Notes: a model not told the origin generated them from the sequence alone. A stretch of 64,000 nt of DNA from an uncultured Clostridia bacterium (GCA_944362765.1 CALVTP010000003.1:19473-83472), one strand, 5' to 3'. Shown: positions 17,595 through 27,136, numbered from the stretch's first letter. Program-made: numbers and translations.

Positions 17595-18589
17595 ACGGCT
17601 TTCCGACCGCTGTACTGACCGCTTTGGGTTCCTTTTTTGCGGCGATGCTCATCGCGCCGCTTGTCATTAAGCTTGCAAAGGGACGGGCGGAACAGACCGT
17701 ACTCGGTTACGTCACACAGCACGAAGGGAAGGCGGGTACGCCCACTTTCGGCGGTCTGATTTTTATAATCTCCTCGGTTGCGGCGGCTTCCGTCGCCGGC
17801 GTTTTTTCCTATGAGCTGGGAAGGATGCTGATGCTTGTCTTTGTCGGTTACGGACTTATAGGCTTCACCGACGACTTCATCAAGATAAAGTTAAAACGCA
17901 ACAAAGGGCTGGCGGCTTGGCAGAAGATAATTTTCCAGCTCGGAGCCGGTTTTCTGGCGGCGTGGTTTTCCTATAAAAGCCAATTTGTCGGTTCCTCGGT
18001 GGCGCTGAATTTCGGACTCGGGGAGTGGGAGCTCGGGGTATGGTATATTCCGTTTGCCGCGTTGGTATTCGTCGCCATGTCGAACGCCGTCAACCTGACG
18101 GACGGTCTGGACGGGCTGGCGGGAGGTACCGGTGCCGTATACGTGTCGTTTTTTGCGGTGATAACGGCGCTAGCCGCACTCAAAGCCGAAGCGCTCGGCA
18201 TGACGACCTACGCAAAGGAATTAAACTCCGTCGTATATTCCGCAACGGCGCTTTTAGGAGGTTTATTGGCGTTTTTGTGGTTCAATTCCCCGAAAGCTTC
18301 TGTTTTCATGGGGGATACCGGTTCGCTTGCGCTCGGGGCGTTCTTCGCGGCGCTGGCGCTGTTTTCGAAAAATCCGTTTATCTCCGTCGTCATCGGAATA
18401 ATGTATGTCCTCAGCTGCATATCGGTAATTATACAGGTTGCCTCTTTTAAGCTGACCGGGAAGCGGGTGCTGAGAATGTCTCCTCTTCATCACCATCTCG
18501 AACTCGGCGGGATGCCGGAAAGCAAGATCACCGCAAGATATATGATAATAACTTTCGTCGGAGGGCTGGTTGCGCTCGCGATAATTTAA
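17591..18589 (+). CDS. mraY: Phospho-N-acetylmuramoyl-pentapeptide transferase MraY
   Basis: A 332-residue polytopic membrane enzyme with about ten hydrophobic segments. It carries the family motifs TDDFIKIK, NAVNLTDGLDGLAGG and SPLHHHLEL. MraY transfers phospho-MurNAc-pentapeptide to undecaprenyl phosphate, making lipid I. The start overlaps the murE stop by four bases (ATGA), indicating translational coupling. Confidence 0.96.
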   Translation: MNGFPTAVLTALGSFFAAMLIAPLVIKLAKGRAEQTVLGYVTQHEGKAGTPTFGGLIFIISSVAAASVAGVFSYELGRMLMLVFVGYGLIGFTDDFIKIKLKRNKGLAAWQKIIFQLGAGFLAAWFSYKSQFVGSSVALNFGLGEWELGVWYIPFAALVFVAMSNAVNLTDGLDGLAGGTGAVYVSFFAVITALAALKAEALGMTTYAKELNSVVYSATALLGGLLAFLWFNSPKASVFMGDTGSLALGAFFAALALFSKNPFISVVIGIMYVLSCISVIIQVASFKLTGKRVLRMSPLHHHLELGGMPESKITARYMIITFVGGLVALAII

Positions 18590-18603
18590 AGAGAGGGGAA
18601 AAT

Positions 18604-19875
18604 ATGAAAAAAGCCATAGTCATCGGAATGCGTTTAAGCGGCACCGCTGCCGCGGCGTTGCTGGAAAGGGAGGGTTACGAGGTATTCAGGTGCGACGACG
18701 ATCCTTCGATAGCTCCGGAAAGCCCCGGTATACCGCTGTCGGAGTGCGAACTTATAGTCGCTTCTCCGTCAATCCCCGCCGGTCATCCGCTGATTGCGGA
18801 AGCCGAAGCCTCCGGCGTCCCGGTGATTTCAGAAGTCGAACTCGGTTCCGGAAAACTTACCGGAAAAATCGTCGCCGTCACCGGCACGAACGGCAAGACC
18901 ACCGTCACCGATATGATCGACCGCGCCCTGAAGTGCTCGGGAATAAGTTCTTTTGCGATGGGGAACATCGGCTATCCCGTCTCTCAGGCGGCGCTGGACG
19001 GAAAAGAAAGAGCGGTAAACGTCATAGAAGTCTCTTCCTTCCAGGCGGAGCGCTGTTTTAAGTTCCGACCTGACATGGCGGTATTTACGAACATTGCGCC
19101 CGACCACCTGGACAGGTACCCGGATTTTGAAAGTTACTTTGCGGCGAAGAAGCGGATTTTCAGGTTGCAGACGGCTTCCGACGTTGCCGTTCTGAACTAC
19201 GACGACAAACGCATAAGGGAATTCGGTGCCCATATTTCAGCCGAAACGGTATGGGTGAGCATGACCGAACCCGTCGGCGATGCTTACATAAAAAACAACG
19301 CCTATTATCTTAACGGAGAGGCGCTGGCGTCGTTGAAGGAAACGAGAATCCGCGGCGAATTCAACCGCTTCAACATGCTGACGGCGCTTGCGGCGGCGTC
19401 CCGCCTCGGAGCAGGTAAAGAGGGTCTGAAAAAATTTATAAGAGAGTACCGCCCCCTTCCTCACAGGACGGAATACGTCGGAGTGCTGGACGGCAGGCGC
19501 TGTTTCAACGACTCCAAAGGCACCAACTCGGCGGCGACGCTTGCAGCACTCGGCGCGATGGAAGGGAAGGTGGCACTGATAATGGGCGGTTCCGACAAAA
19601 AGGAAGATTTTTGCGAGTTTTTCCTGAGTGTTCCGGAAAACCTCGTTTTTGTAGCTGCTACGGGCGCCAATGCCGAAAAAATATACGGTTCGGCGTTGAA
19701 GGTGGGCTTTAACGACATCGTCGTGACAAAGGATCTTGAGGGGGCGCTCGACCTCGCGAAAGCCTCGCCTGCGGACGTCATACTGTTTTCTCCGGCTTCC
19801 GCCTCTTTCGACCGTTACGCCGGCTATAAAGAGAGGGGTGAAAGCTTCAAAAATCTGGTCTCTTCAATGAAATAA
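18604..19875 (+). CDS. murD: UDP-N-acetylmuramoylalanine--D-glutamate ligase MurD
   Basis: A 423-residue Mur ligase: N-terminal Rossmann-like domain, ATP-binding loop VTGTNGKTTVTDM near residue 95, and C-terminal domain with FNDSKGTNSAAT, typical of MurD. It adds D-glutamate to UDP-MurNAc-L-Ala. The start ATG follows AGAGGGG. It is two bases from ftsW. Confidence 0.94.
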   Translation: MKKAIVIGMRLSGTAAAALLEREGYEVFRCDDDPSIAPESPGIPLSECELIVASPSIPAGHPLIAEAEASGVPVISEVELGSGKLTGKIVAVTGTNGKTTVTDMIDRALKCSGISSFAMGNIGYPVSQAALDGKERAVNVIEVSSFQAERCFKFRPDMAVFTNIAPDHLDRYPDFESYFAAKKRIFRLQTASDVAVLNYDDKRIREFGAHISAETVWVSMTEPVGDAYIKNNAYYLNGEALASLKETRIRGEFNRFNMLTALAAASRLGAGKEGLKKFIREYRPLPHRTEYVGVLDGRRCFNDSKGTNSAATLAALGAMEGKVALIMGGSDKKEDFCEFFLSVPENLVFVAATGANAEKIYGSALKVGFNDIVVTKDLEGALDLAKASPADVILFSPASASFDRYAGYKERGESFKNLVSSMK

Positions 19876-19877
19876 CA

Positions 19878-21116
19878 GTGAAAACACCGAAAAAGCTGCC
19901 GAAAATTTCCGATTTCAGGGCGAAAACAGCGCCTGAAAAGGCTGTCGCGTTGAAGGTCGTGCCGGGAAGCTTTCCGTCCGTAAAGAAAGCGTCGCGGGAG
20001 GACGCCGAGCGCCGGAAGCTGCGGGCAATGATAATCGTTCCCGCCGTGGCGCTTTCTCTTCTCGGACTGGTGATGATTTATTCGGCGAGTTCCTATTCCG
20101 CTTTACTCAGTTACGGCGATCGGTTTTTTTATGTAAAAAAGCAGCTTCTCGGTCTCATTCCGGGACTTCTGATGATGTATTTCGGGTACAAATTTCCGAA
20201 GGAGCGCCTTAAAAAACTGTCCGGGTGGCTGTTGGCGGCGTCGGTCATCCTTCTCGCAGCGGTGTTTATTCCGGGACTCGGTCAGACGAGCTACGGCGCC
20301 ACAAGATGGATAAATCTCGGGTTCATCACCTTTCAGCCCTCGGAGCTTGCAAAGTTCGCGCTGGCGTTGTTTTTGGCGAAACGCTATGCTTCAAAGCCGC
20401 CCCGCTCCGCAAAAGATCTGATTGTTCCGTTCGCCGCCGTGGCAGCGGTACTTGCTCTTATCATGGCGGAGCCGAATATGTCGGTCACTCTTGCCATAGC
20501 CGCTTCGGTGCTGCTTATTACCGTTGCGGCAGGGCTCGACAATAAATTTATCGTCGTTTTGACGATATTTGCGCTGGCGGCGGTTCCCGCGCTTATAATA
20601 GCCGAACCGTACCGGGTAAGAAGACTGCTTGCCTTTCTGGATCCCTGGGAAAATCCGCGCGACGAAGGGTATCAGCTCATTCAGTCCTACTATGCGATAG
20701 GGGGAGGAGGCTTTTTCGGAAGAGGACTGTTCAACAGCCGTCAAAAATATCTTTTCCTGCCGTTTGCCGAATCCGATTTTATTTTTTCGGTGGTTGCCGA
20801 GGAGCTGGGAGTCCCGGGATGTCTTCTTGTGATTGCGCTTTTTATAGTTTTTATATACGCCGGGATAAAGACGGCTTATCTGCAAACGGACGCCTTCCGC
20901 CGCCTTGCCGCCTTCGGAATGACCGCCGTCATCGCAGTGCAGGCACTGATGAATATTGCCGTGGTCACCGGTTCGGTGCCTCCGACGGGACTGCCGCTTC
21001 CCTTCATGTCTGCGGGCGGGAGTTCTCTTATGGTATTTCTGACCGCGGCGGGGGTGATAGCGGGCTTTCAGAAGAGGGAGCCCTCGGAAAGTCACAATCG
21101 GTTCGGCTCGTCATAG
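19878..21116 (+). CDS. ftsW: Septal peptidoglycan polymerase FtsW (SEDS family)
   Basis: A 412-residue SEDS protein with a basic cytoplasmic N-terminal tail of about 48 residues and then about ten membrane helices. The segments VMIYSASSYSA, STELAK-like QPSELAKFALALF and the C-terminal PPTGLPLPFMSAGGSS are characteristic. FtsW polymerises lipid II at the septum with its class B PBP (the ftsI product here). The start is GTG two bases after the murD stop. murG, usually next to ftsW, is missing. Confidence 0.94.
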   Translation: MKTPKKLPKISDFRAKTAPEKAVALKVVPGSFPSVKKASREDAERRKLRAMIIVPAVALSLLGLVMIYSASSYSALLSYGDRFFYVKKQLLGLIPGLLMMYFGYKFPKERLKKLSGWLLAASVILLAAVFIPGLGQTSYGATRWINLGFITFQPSELAKFALALFLAKRYASKPPRSAKDLIVPFAAVAAVLALIMAEPNMSVTLAIAASVLLITVAAGLDNKFIVVLTIFALAAVPALIIAEPYRVRRLLAFLDPWENPRDEGYQLIQSYYAIGGGGFFGRGLFNSRQKYLFLPFAESDFIFSVVAEELGVPGCLLVIALFIVFIYAGIKTAYLQTDAFRRLAAFGMTAVIAVQALMNIAVVTGSVPPTGLPLPFMSAGGSSLMVFLTAAGVIAGFQKREPSESHNRFGSS

Positions 21117-21124
21117 AATGTGGT

Positions 21125-22384
21125 GTGAGTAAGTACATAATAGCAAACGGCGATAAACCCGCCGCTTTAAAGGGTAAAGTTAAGGTTCAGGGCTCCAAAA
21201 ACGGTGCCTTGCCGCTTATTGCCGCGGCAGCGCTCACCGACAGAGAGGTGGTTCTGAATAACTGCCCGGATATTCTCGACGTCGAAAATATGCTGAGGAT
21301 TTACGCCTCCCTCGGCGGAAACTACGAGCGACGCGGGCATGAGGTGCGCCTGAAAATGGAATACATGAACTCTCACGAGATAGCCTCTTCCCTTGCGGGG
21401 GAGCTGAGAAGTTCCGTATTTATGCTTGGCGCCATTCTTTCGCGTGCAAAGAAGGCTGCCGTGGCGTATCCCGGGGGCTGCGATATCGGACTCAGACCCA
21501 TAGACCTTCACCTGAAAGCCTTCCGCGAGATGGGGGTCAGGATCCGCGACAGATACGGCTATATTCAATGCGACGCTTCGAATACGTCGGCAGCAGAAAT
21601 CGACCTTGACTATCCGAGCGTCGGAGCTACCGAAAACATTATGATGCTGGCGGCGGGTACAAAAGGTACTACCACCATAAAAAACGCCGCGGGCGAGCCG
21701 GAAATAATAGCCCTTCAGGAGTTCATAAACGCTTTGGGCGGCTCCGTTTCGGGGGCGGGAAGCTCGGTGGTGAGAGTAAAAGGGACGGAAGACTTCGGTT
21801 CCGCAACCGTCGACGTCGACTTTGACAGGATTGTCGCAGGTACATACATGATAGCCGTCGCCATGTGCGGGGGAGAGGTGATTTTCGAAGGAGCGGACGG
21901 AGGACAACTGACCGCTCTTATTTCAAAGCTGAAGGCGGCGGGCGCGGAGATAGACGCCGGGCAGAAGGCGATAAAGATAGCCTCCGACGGCTTGCCGCGG
22001 GCGGTGGGATCCGTCGAAACGGGCGCATATCCCGGGTTTCCTACGGACTTGCAGGCACCCTTTGGAGCGCTTGCCGCCGTCTCCTCGGGAAGTACGGTCA
22101 TTGTCGAAAATATCTTCGAAACGAGATTTAAATATCTTGCGGAGTTGACAAAAATGGGCGCTTCGGTTAAAGTAAAAGACAGAGTTGCCGTACTTACAGG
22201 CACGGGACGCCTTACCGGAGCTTCCGTAAAAGCGATGGATCTCAGGGGAGGAGCCGCCCTGATGCTTGCGGGATTGAAGGCGGAAGGCGTTACCGTCATC
22301 GAAAACGGCAGACATATCATGCGGGGTTACGAAGCCCCGGAGGAGGTTTTAAGCGCTCTCGGCGCTTCCGTTACAAAAGTATAA
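21125..22384 (+). CDS. murA: UDP-N-acetylglucosamine 1-carboxyvinyltransferase MurA
   Basis: A 419-residue EPSP-synthase-fold enzyme. The active-site loop YPGGCDIGLRPIDLHL keeps the cysteine that fosfomycin attacks. MurA makes the first committed peptidoglycan precursor, UDP-GlcNAc-enolpyruvate. The frame extends far upstream inside ftsW, but homology starts at SKYIIANGDKPAALKGKVKVQGSKNG, so GTG 21125, eight bases after the ftsW stop, is chosen. No strong ribosome-binding site is visible, and translation probably depends on coupling. The stop overlaps the ftsQ ATG (TAATG). Confidence 0.93.
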   Translation: MSKYIIANGDKPAALKGKVKVQGSKNGALPLIAAAALTDREVVLNNCPDILDVENMLRIYASLGGNYERRGHEVRLKMEYMNSHEIASSLAGELRSSVFMLGAILSRAKKAAVAYPGGCDIGLRPIDLHLKAFREMGVRIRDRYGYIQCDASNTSAAEIDLDYPSVGATENIMMLAAGTKGTTTIKNAAGEPEIIALQEFINALGGSVSGAGSSVVRVKGTEDFGSATVDVDFDRIVAGTYMIAVAMCGGEVIFEGADGGQLTALISKLKAAGAEIDAGQKAIKIASDGLPRAVGSVETGAYPGFPTDLQAPFGALAAVSSGSTVIVENIFETRFKYLAELTKMGASVKVKDRVAVLTGTGRLTGASVKAMDLRGGAALMLAGLKAEGVTVIENGRHIMRGYEAPEEVLSALGASVTKV

Positions 22385-23052
22385 TGAAAGGCAAACTCGT
22401 TTCCGTAGTCGTTGCAGTCCTCATCATTATAGGTATCGCCGTCTTCGGAAACATCATGAGAATTCAAAAAGTGGACGTCTTCTTCTCCGAAAACGTCCCG
22501 TCGGCAAAAGCCGACGAAATTTACGACGTGCTCGGCATTGAAACGGGCACTTCCGTGTTGTCCGTAAACGAAACCGATTTCGTAACGCGCGTGTCTAACG
22601 CATACCCCGACCGCTCGGTGCTGGTTGTCGACGTCGTCAGGGGCTTTCCCGATAAGATGACCGTCTACATAGATTATAACCCGGGAGTTGTTGCCGTACC
22701 GACAAAAGATGGCTCCGGCTACGTCGTCACAGACACCGAGTTCCAGTCGAACACCCCGAAAACGGAAGAGGAGCTTGTGAAATCCGAACTTCTCATATTG
22801 AAAGGAACAGCCGTCGGGGGCAGTTTCAATGTCGACGAGTTCCGCTTCCTTTACGAACTGTTTTCCTCGTTGAAGACGGCGGGGTTGACGGCGGAAAAGC
22901 TGCCGGAAGTCTTTTCTTCGCTTGAACTGAAAGAGGGAAAATACATTTTCGTTTCCCGCCGGAACCCCGATAAGACGCTTACCGTACCCGAATCGGAGAG
23001 GGGAAACGCCGCGGAATATTACCGTGACTTCGTCTCGGAGCTTGTCGGCTGA
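22384..23052 (+). CDS. ftsQ: Cell division protein FtsQ/DivIB
   Basis: A 222-residue single-pass protein: a membrane helix at about 5-25, then a POTRA-like segment (KVDVFFSENVPSAKADEIYDVLGIETGTSVLSVN) and an external beta domain. FtsQ/DivIB scaffolds the divisome together with FtsL and DivIC. Weak sequence conservation is usual for this family, and the call rests on topology, the POTRA segment and position between murA and ftsA. Confidence 0.85.
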   Translation: MKGKLVSVVVAVLIIIGIAVFGNIMRIQKVDVFFSENVPSAKADEIYDVLGIETGTSVLSVNETDFVTRVSNAYPDRSVLVVDVVRGFPDKMTVYIDYNPGVVAVPTKDGSGYVVTDTEFQSNTPKTEEELVKSELLILKGTAVGGSFNVDEFRFLYELFSSLKTAGLTAEKLPEVFSSLELKEGKYIFVSRRNPDKTLTVPESERGNAAEYYRDFVSELVG

Positions 23053-23180
23053 GTGCGGGACGGTTTGTAACGAAAAATATCAAAAAACGACGTAACAGGC
23101 AAAAATTACCCGATTTAAGAAATTTTTTATTCTGAAAAGTCGATTAATTTATAATAATCGCAGGAAAAGCAAATTTTCCG

Positions 23181-23209
23181 TTGACAATTTATTACTAGTA
23201 TTTTATAAT
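23181..23209 (+). promoter_or_regulatory. Consensus sigma-A promoter of ftsA-ftsZ
   Basis: TTGACA (23181-23186), 17 bp, TATAAT (23204-23209), a perfect match. It allows ftsAZ to be expressed apart from the upstream cluster. The 200-bp ftsQ-ftsA spacer holds nothing else evident. Confidence 0.88.
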
Positions 23210-23252
23210 TTATTTATTATATTGCGCGTGAGCGCGAGGAGAACTCCGGACA

Positions 23253-24425
23253 ATGTACAGCAAAAAGACGGCGGTTTTGGATATCGCTTCGGATACGATA
23301 ACGCTTGTGATGCAGGACAGGAAGTTTTCCGGAAGTTTTGCCTTCCATGACTCCTGTTCCTATTCGGGCTTCCAGGACGGCGAATTTTTGGATAAGGATG
23401 AACTTATCGGTGCCATCCGCTCTCTTATAGACCGCTGCAGAAAGACCACATTTTCCGATATCGACGAGATAATGGTCGGGGTTCCGGCGGAGTTCAGTCT
23501 CGCCACGCTTGCCGAAAAGGAAGTCGATTTTTCGCTTCCCAGAAAGGTGACGGAAAAGGACGTGGACGATCTCATTTCCGACCCGCCCGCTTCCAATGAA
23601 GAATACACCGTCATTTCGGCGGCTCCCGTATGGTTTATTGCCGATTCCGGCAGGGCGGAAATCACCCCTTACGGCATTACGACGACAAAATTGAAGTGCA
23701 TGATGAGTTACGTTTATTGCGTCAATTCCTTTATTGCGCTTTTCGATAAAATCGCGGAGTACGCCGGCGTAAAATTCGAATATATGTCCGATATGCTTGC
23801 GGAAGTGATCTATGTCGTTCCCGAATCCCTCCGCGACACCGGCGCGCTGGTCGTCGACGCAGGGTATATTTCCACCGGAGTGGCTTACGCCTATGGCGAC
23901 GGACTTTTGGGATTGAAGGCTTTTTCGTCGGGGAAGGGGCACATCGCGGCGGAGCTTACGCTGGAAGCGGGGATCCCTTACGACGCGGCGCTGACGCTTG
24001 TAGGGAAGCTCAACTTCAACCTGCATCCCGTGGGCGGAGAGAAGTATTTCGTCACAACCAATGACGGAAACAAGGAATATGATATTTCCAAAATCAACGA
24101 AATCGCGGGAAGAAAGGTGGAGGAGCTTGCAAAAGGCATACTGTCCGCCGCCGATTCCTTTGCTTTTGCGCTTCCCGAGGACGCAAAGATTATTCTGACC
24201 GGTTCGTGCTTTGAAAACATGCCGGGCGCAAAAGAGATAATAGAGCGGGTGACCGGGCGCTCCGTGGAACGGGTGCAGCCGACCGTCGCTCCCTTCAACA
24301 AGGCGGCTTATTCGTCGCTTGCGGGGCTTATAAACGCGCAGACCAAGAAAATAACGAGACGGGATAACCCGCTCGGAAAAATATCCACATTCTTCGATAA
24401 ACTCTTAAGGAGGCTTTCAAAATGA
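23253..24425 (+). CDS. ftsA: Cell division protein FtsA
   Basis: A 390-residue actin-fold protein. Phosphate-binding segments include VLDIASDTITLVMQD near the N-terminus and VVDAGYISTGVAYAYG in the second subdomain, with a late ILTGSCFENMPG loop. The last 20 residues (LGKISTFFDKLLRRLSK) form an amphipathic helix like the FtsA membrane-targeting sequence. FtsA tethers FtsZ filaments to the membrane. The sequence is divergent from Bacillus FtsA but placed directly upstream of ftsZ with an ATGA overlap. Confidence 0.88.
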   Translation: MYSKKTAVLDIASDTITLVMQDRKFSGSFAFHDSCSYSGFQDGEFLDKDELIGAIRSLIDRCRKTTFSDIDEIMVGVPAEFSLATLAEKEVDFSLPRKVTEKDVDDLISDPPASNEEYTVISAAPVWFIADSGRAEITPYGITTTKLKCMMSYVYCVNSFIALFDKIAEYAGVKFEYMSDMLAEVIYVVPESLRDTGALVVDAGYISTGVAYAYGDGLLGLKAFSSGKGHIAAELTLEAGIPYDAALTLVGKLNFNLHPVGGEKYFVTTNDGNKEYDISKINEIAGRKVEELAKGILSAADSFAFALPEDAKIILTGSCFENMPGAKEIIERVTGRSVERVQPTVAPFNKAAYSSLAGLINAQTKKITRRDNPLGKISTFFDKLLRRLSK

Positions 24426-25621
24426 GCGATACTTACGGCATGGGGGACGGTTTGGGACTCCCGACGACGATGGGAGGAAATAACGGTTTCGGTATGGCGA
24501 GAATAAAAGTTATAGGCGTCGGCGGAGGTGGCGGCAACGCCGTCAACCGCATGATTCTGGCGGGAGTCACTTCCTGCACTTTCATTGCGGCGAATACCGA
24601 CATGCAGGCATTGAATTTAAGCCGCGCGCCTTATAAGATACAGCTCGGGTCGGCTCTGACGAAGGGCTTGGGCGCGGGCGCCGACCCCGAAATCGGCGCA
24701 AGAGCGGCTGAGGAGTCCAAAGACGCCATCGCAGAGGTGCTGAAGGACACCGACTTGTTGTTCATCGCGGCGGGTATGGGCGGAGGTACCGGCACGGGTG
24801 CCGCTCCCGTCATCGCAAAGATGGCAAAGGACATGAATATTCTGACGATAGCCGTCGTCACCAAACCTTTCGAGACCTTCGAAGGTAAGATCAGAATGGA
24901 AAACGCCAACGCGGGAATAGATAAGCTTCGCGGCGTGGTGGATACCCTTCTGGTAATTCCGAACGAAAAAATACAATATTACGTTCCGAAGGGCACTCCG
25001 CTGGTGCAGGCGTTCAAGGTTGCCGACGACGTATTGAAACAGGGCATTCTCGGCATCACCGAAATAATTCAGACTCCGGCGCTGATAAACCTCGACTTTG
25101 CCGACATCAAGGCGATAATGAAGGCGAAAGGCAACGCCCATATCGGTATCGGCAAGGGGAAGGGCGACAACCGCACGCTGGACGCCGTACGTCAGGCGGT
25201 GCAGTCGCCGCTGCTGGAGACCAACATCAAGGGCGCTACCGGCGTCATCGTCTATGTCTCGGGCGACGCTACAATAACGATAGACGAAGTGACCAACTCG
25301 GTGGCTTTGGTCAGAGAGGTCGTCGATCCGAACGCCAAGATTATCTTCGGAACGGGCATAGACGAGGCTTTGGACGACGAAGTCATGATAACCATCATCG
25401 CGACGGGATTCGAGTCTCCCGAAGAAAACACATCTTTCTATCAGGCGCCGCGTTCGATGCTGAATCCGATGCGGCAGGAGGACATGAGAAGGGTGGATTC
25501 GATGTACGGCTTCAATTCCGAGGAAAGTAAACCGGCTAAGCCCGAACCGCAGGCATACCGCGACGCTCCTTCGGCAAAGGACGTGCCGCCCTTCCTGCAA
25601 AGGCTCCGCGACAAAAAATAG
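24422..25621 (+). CDS. ftsZ: Cell division protein FtsZ
   Basis: A 399-residue tubulin homologue. It has the phosphate loop KVIGVGGGGGNAVNRM, the tubulin signature GGGTGTGAAPVIA (about 119-131), a flexible linker, and a conserved C-terminal peptide DVPPFLQRLRDKK that binds FtsA and other partners. FtsZ forms the cytokinetic ring and, in spore formers, the asymmetric septum. The start overlaps the ftsA stop by four bases. Confidence 0.97.
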   Translation: MSDTYGMGDGLGLPTTMGGNNGFGMARIKVIGVGGGGGNAVNRMILAGVTSCTFIAANTDMQALNLSRAPYKIQLGSALTKGLGAGADPEIGARAAEESKDAIAEVLKDTDLLFIAAGMGGGTGTGAAPVIAKMAKDMNILTIAVVTKPFETFEGKIRMENANAGIDKLRGVVDTLLVIPNEKIQYYVPKGTPLVQAFKVADDVLKQGILGITEIIQTPALINLDFADIKAIMKAKGNAHIGIGKGKGDNRTLDAVRQAVQSPLLETNIKGATGVIVYVSGDATITIDEVTNSVALVREVVDPNAKIIFGTGIDEALDDEVMITIIATGFESPEENTSFYQAPRSMLNPMRQEDMRRVDSMYGFNSEESKPAKPEPQAYRDAPSAKDVPPFLQRLRDKK

Positions 25622-25654
25622 TAACCGCATAACAAAAAAATAATCATTTTTACC

Positions 25655-25688
25655 AAAGAAGAGTGCGAGCGATGTTCGCCTCTTTTTT
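25655..25688 (+). terminator. Intrinsic terminator after ftsZ
   Basis: AAAGAAGAG plus GCGA (25655-25668, one bulged T) pairs with TCGC plus CTCTTTTTT (25676-25688), with the U-tract built into the stem end. It stops three bases before the spoIIGA ATG, so spoIIGA expression would need read-through or an unusual start site. Confidence 0.75.
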
Positions 25689-25691
25689 CTT

Positions 25692-26462
25692 ATGGAAATA
25701 AACATATTAGACGCCTTCGGGAGCTTTACCGTGGCGTTCCTGACAATTTATGCTGCGGCTATGCCGCTTAACGGAAGCCTTGCGGGAGAGCTTTTCGCGG
25801 CGGTTTTAATTGTGCTCGGCAGGGCTGACATCCCGTCGTTATCTCCGTTGGTTTTCAGGCTGTCGATGACTTTAAGTGCGCTTTTAGTGGTAAAAAAAGA
25901 GTTCGTTTTCAGCGAATTTACACGCCTTGTCCTAAATTTTATTATAATTTCTCTTGCGGTGTTCGGCGCGGGATTTCTTCGGGAGGAGCTTAACGCTCCC
26001 GAAGAGTGGCGCTATGTATTCGAAGGCGCGGTGCCCGCCGTGACGGCGTTGACTTATGATGCGGGACGGCGGATATCCCGGGAGCGGCTGCACCTCACAG
26101 TAGCTTTTCCGACGGAAAACGGCGAAAGATTTTTCAAGGGCTTTCTGGACACGGGAAACGGGCTTTATTCGGGCGGCGAACCGGTTATCGTCATATCTGA
26201 AAAAGTTGCGGGAAAGCTCGGCATCGAGCCTGCAGGGGAGATCTATGTCCGCACCGTGGCGGGGATAAAAGCTCTTCCGCTGGGAAGGGCGGAGTATAAG
26301 ATATATTACGACAAAAATAAACATAAGCTATACAGTACTCCCGTGGCGATTTCCGATAAAATGGGCTTCGGGCAGGAAGTGCTGCTGCACAGAGACATGA
26401 TTGAGGCGCTTCAAAAGGAGGACAAATGCTTAAAATATTCCAAAAATTCAAAGACATTATAA
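25692..26462 (+). CDS. spoIIGA: Sporulation sigma-E factor-processing peptidase SpoIIGA
   Basis: A 256-residue protein with several N-terminal membrane helices (to about residue 95) and a C-terminal aspartic-protease-like domain with the motif FLDTGNGLY (Asp153), matching the LD(S/T)GN.L active site of SpoIIGA. It cleaves pro-sigma E in the mother cell on a signal from the forespore. It sits directly upstream of sigE and overlaps it by 37 nt. ATG 25692 aligns with the family N-terminus (ME-I-LD) but has no ribosome-binding site. GTG 25731 with GGGAG seven bases upstream is an alternative start. Confidence 0.85.
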   Translation: MEINILDAFGSFTVAFLTIYAAAMPLNGSLAGELFAAVLIVLGRADIPSLSPLVFRLSMTLSALLVVKKEFVFSEFTRLVLNFIIISLAVFGAGFLREELNAPEEWRYVFEGAVPAVTALTYDAGRRISRERLHLTVAFPTENGERFFKGFLDTGNGLYSGGEPVIVISEKVAGKLGIEPAGEIYVRTVAGIKALPLGRAEYKIYYDKNKHKLYSTPVAISDKMGFGQEVLLHRDMIEALQKEDKCLKYSKNSKTL

Positions 26463-27136
26463 AAAGCCTGCTGTCGATGGACGGCGTCGATTATATGGTG
26501 GCTTTGCCGAGCCCTCTCAGCACCGAGGAGGAGCAGAAGTTTTTAAAATTGAACGCCGAAGGGGATAAGGAAGCGTTCAACACCCTGATAGAGCACAATC
26601 TCCGACTGGTGGTGTATATCGCAAAGCGCTTCGACAACACCGGCGTCGACCAGGAAGAATTGATTTCGGTGGGGACTATGGGGCTTATAAAGGCGGTGAG
26701 ATCGTATAACGGCGACAAGAAGATAAAGCTTGCGACATACGCTTCGCGGTGCATAGAAAACGAGATATTGATGTATCTGAGAAAGATGCTGAGAACGCGA
26801 AACGAGTTGAGCCTGGACGAGCCGTTGAACGTCGATTGGGAGGGGAATAAGCTGTTGCTTTCGGACGTGCTCGGTACGGACGGCGGAGAAGTTTATAAGG
26901 AACTCGAATCCGAAGTGGAGACGGAACTTGTGAGGGAACTGTATACGGGGCTGGACGAACGGGACAGGGCTATAGTCAAAATGCGTTACGGACTCTTCGG
27001 CGAAAAGGAACGCACACAAAAGGAGATAGCCGATATGATGAGTATTTCTCAGTCCTACATATCCCGCCTCGAAAAGCGCATAATCGACAAATTAAAAACC
27101 GAATATTTAAAACGTCAGGAAAAATGGAATAATTGA
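26426..27136 (+). CDS. sigE: RNA polymerase sporulation sigma factor SigE (precursor)
   Basis: A 236-residue sigma-70 family factor. A roughly 25-residue amphipathic pro-sequence (MLKIFQKFKDIIKSLLSMDG) precedes the region-2 core (NLRLVVYIAKRF, EELISVGTMGLIKAVRSY, ATYASRCIENEILMYLRK) and region 4 (QKEIADMMSISQSYISRLEKRI). SigE directs early mother-cell transcription. The start has AAAAGGAGG. The spoIIGA-sigE-sigG order is that of Bacillus and Clostridium. Confidence 0.95.
   Translation: MLKIFQKFKDIIKSLLSMDGVDYMVALPSPLSTEEEQKFLKLNAEGDKEAFNTLIEHNLRLVVYIAKRFDNTGVDQEELISVGTMGLIKAVRSYNGDKKIKLATYASRCIENEILMYLRKMLRTRNELSLDEPLNVDWEGNKLLLSDVLGTDGGEVYKELESEVETELVRELYTGLDERDRAIVKMRYGLFGEKERTQKEIADMMSISQSYISRLEKRIIDKLKTEYLKRQEKWNN

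Noticed and set aside
20819-21124. Long N-terminal extension of MurA
   Set aside because: It lies within ftsW in another frame and has no homology to MurA.
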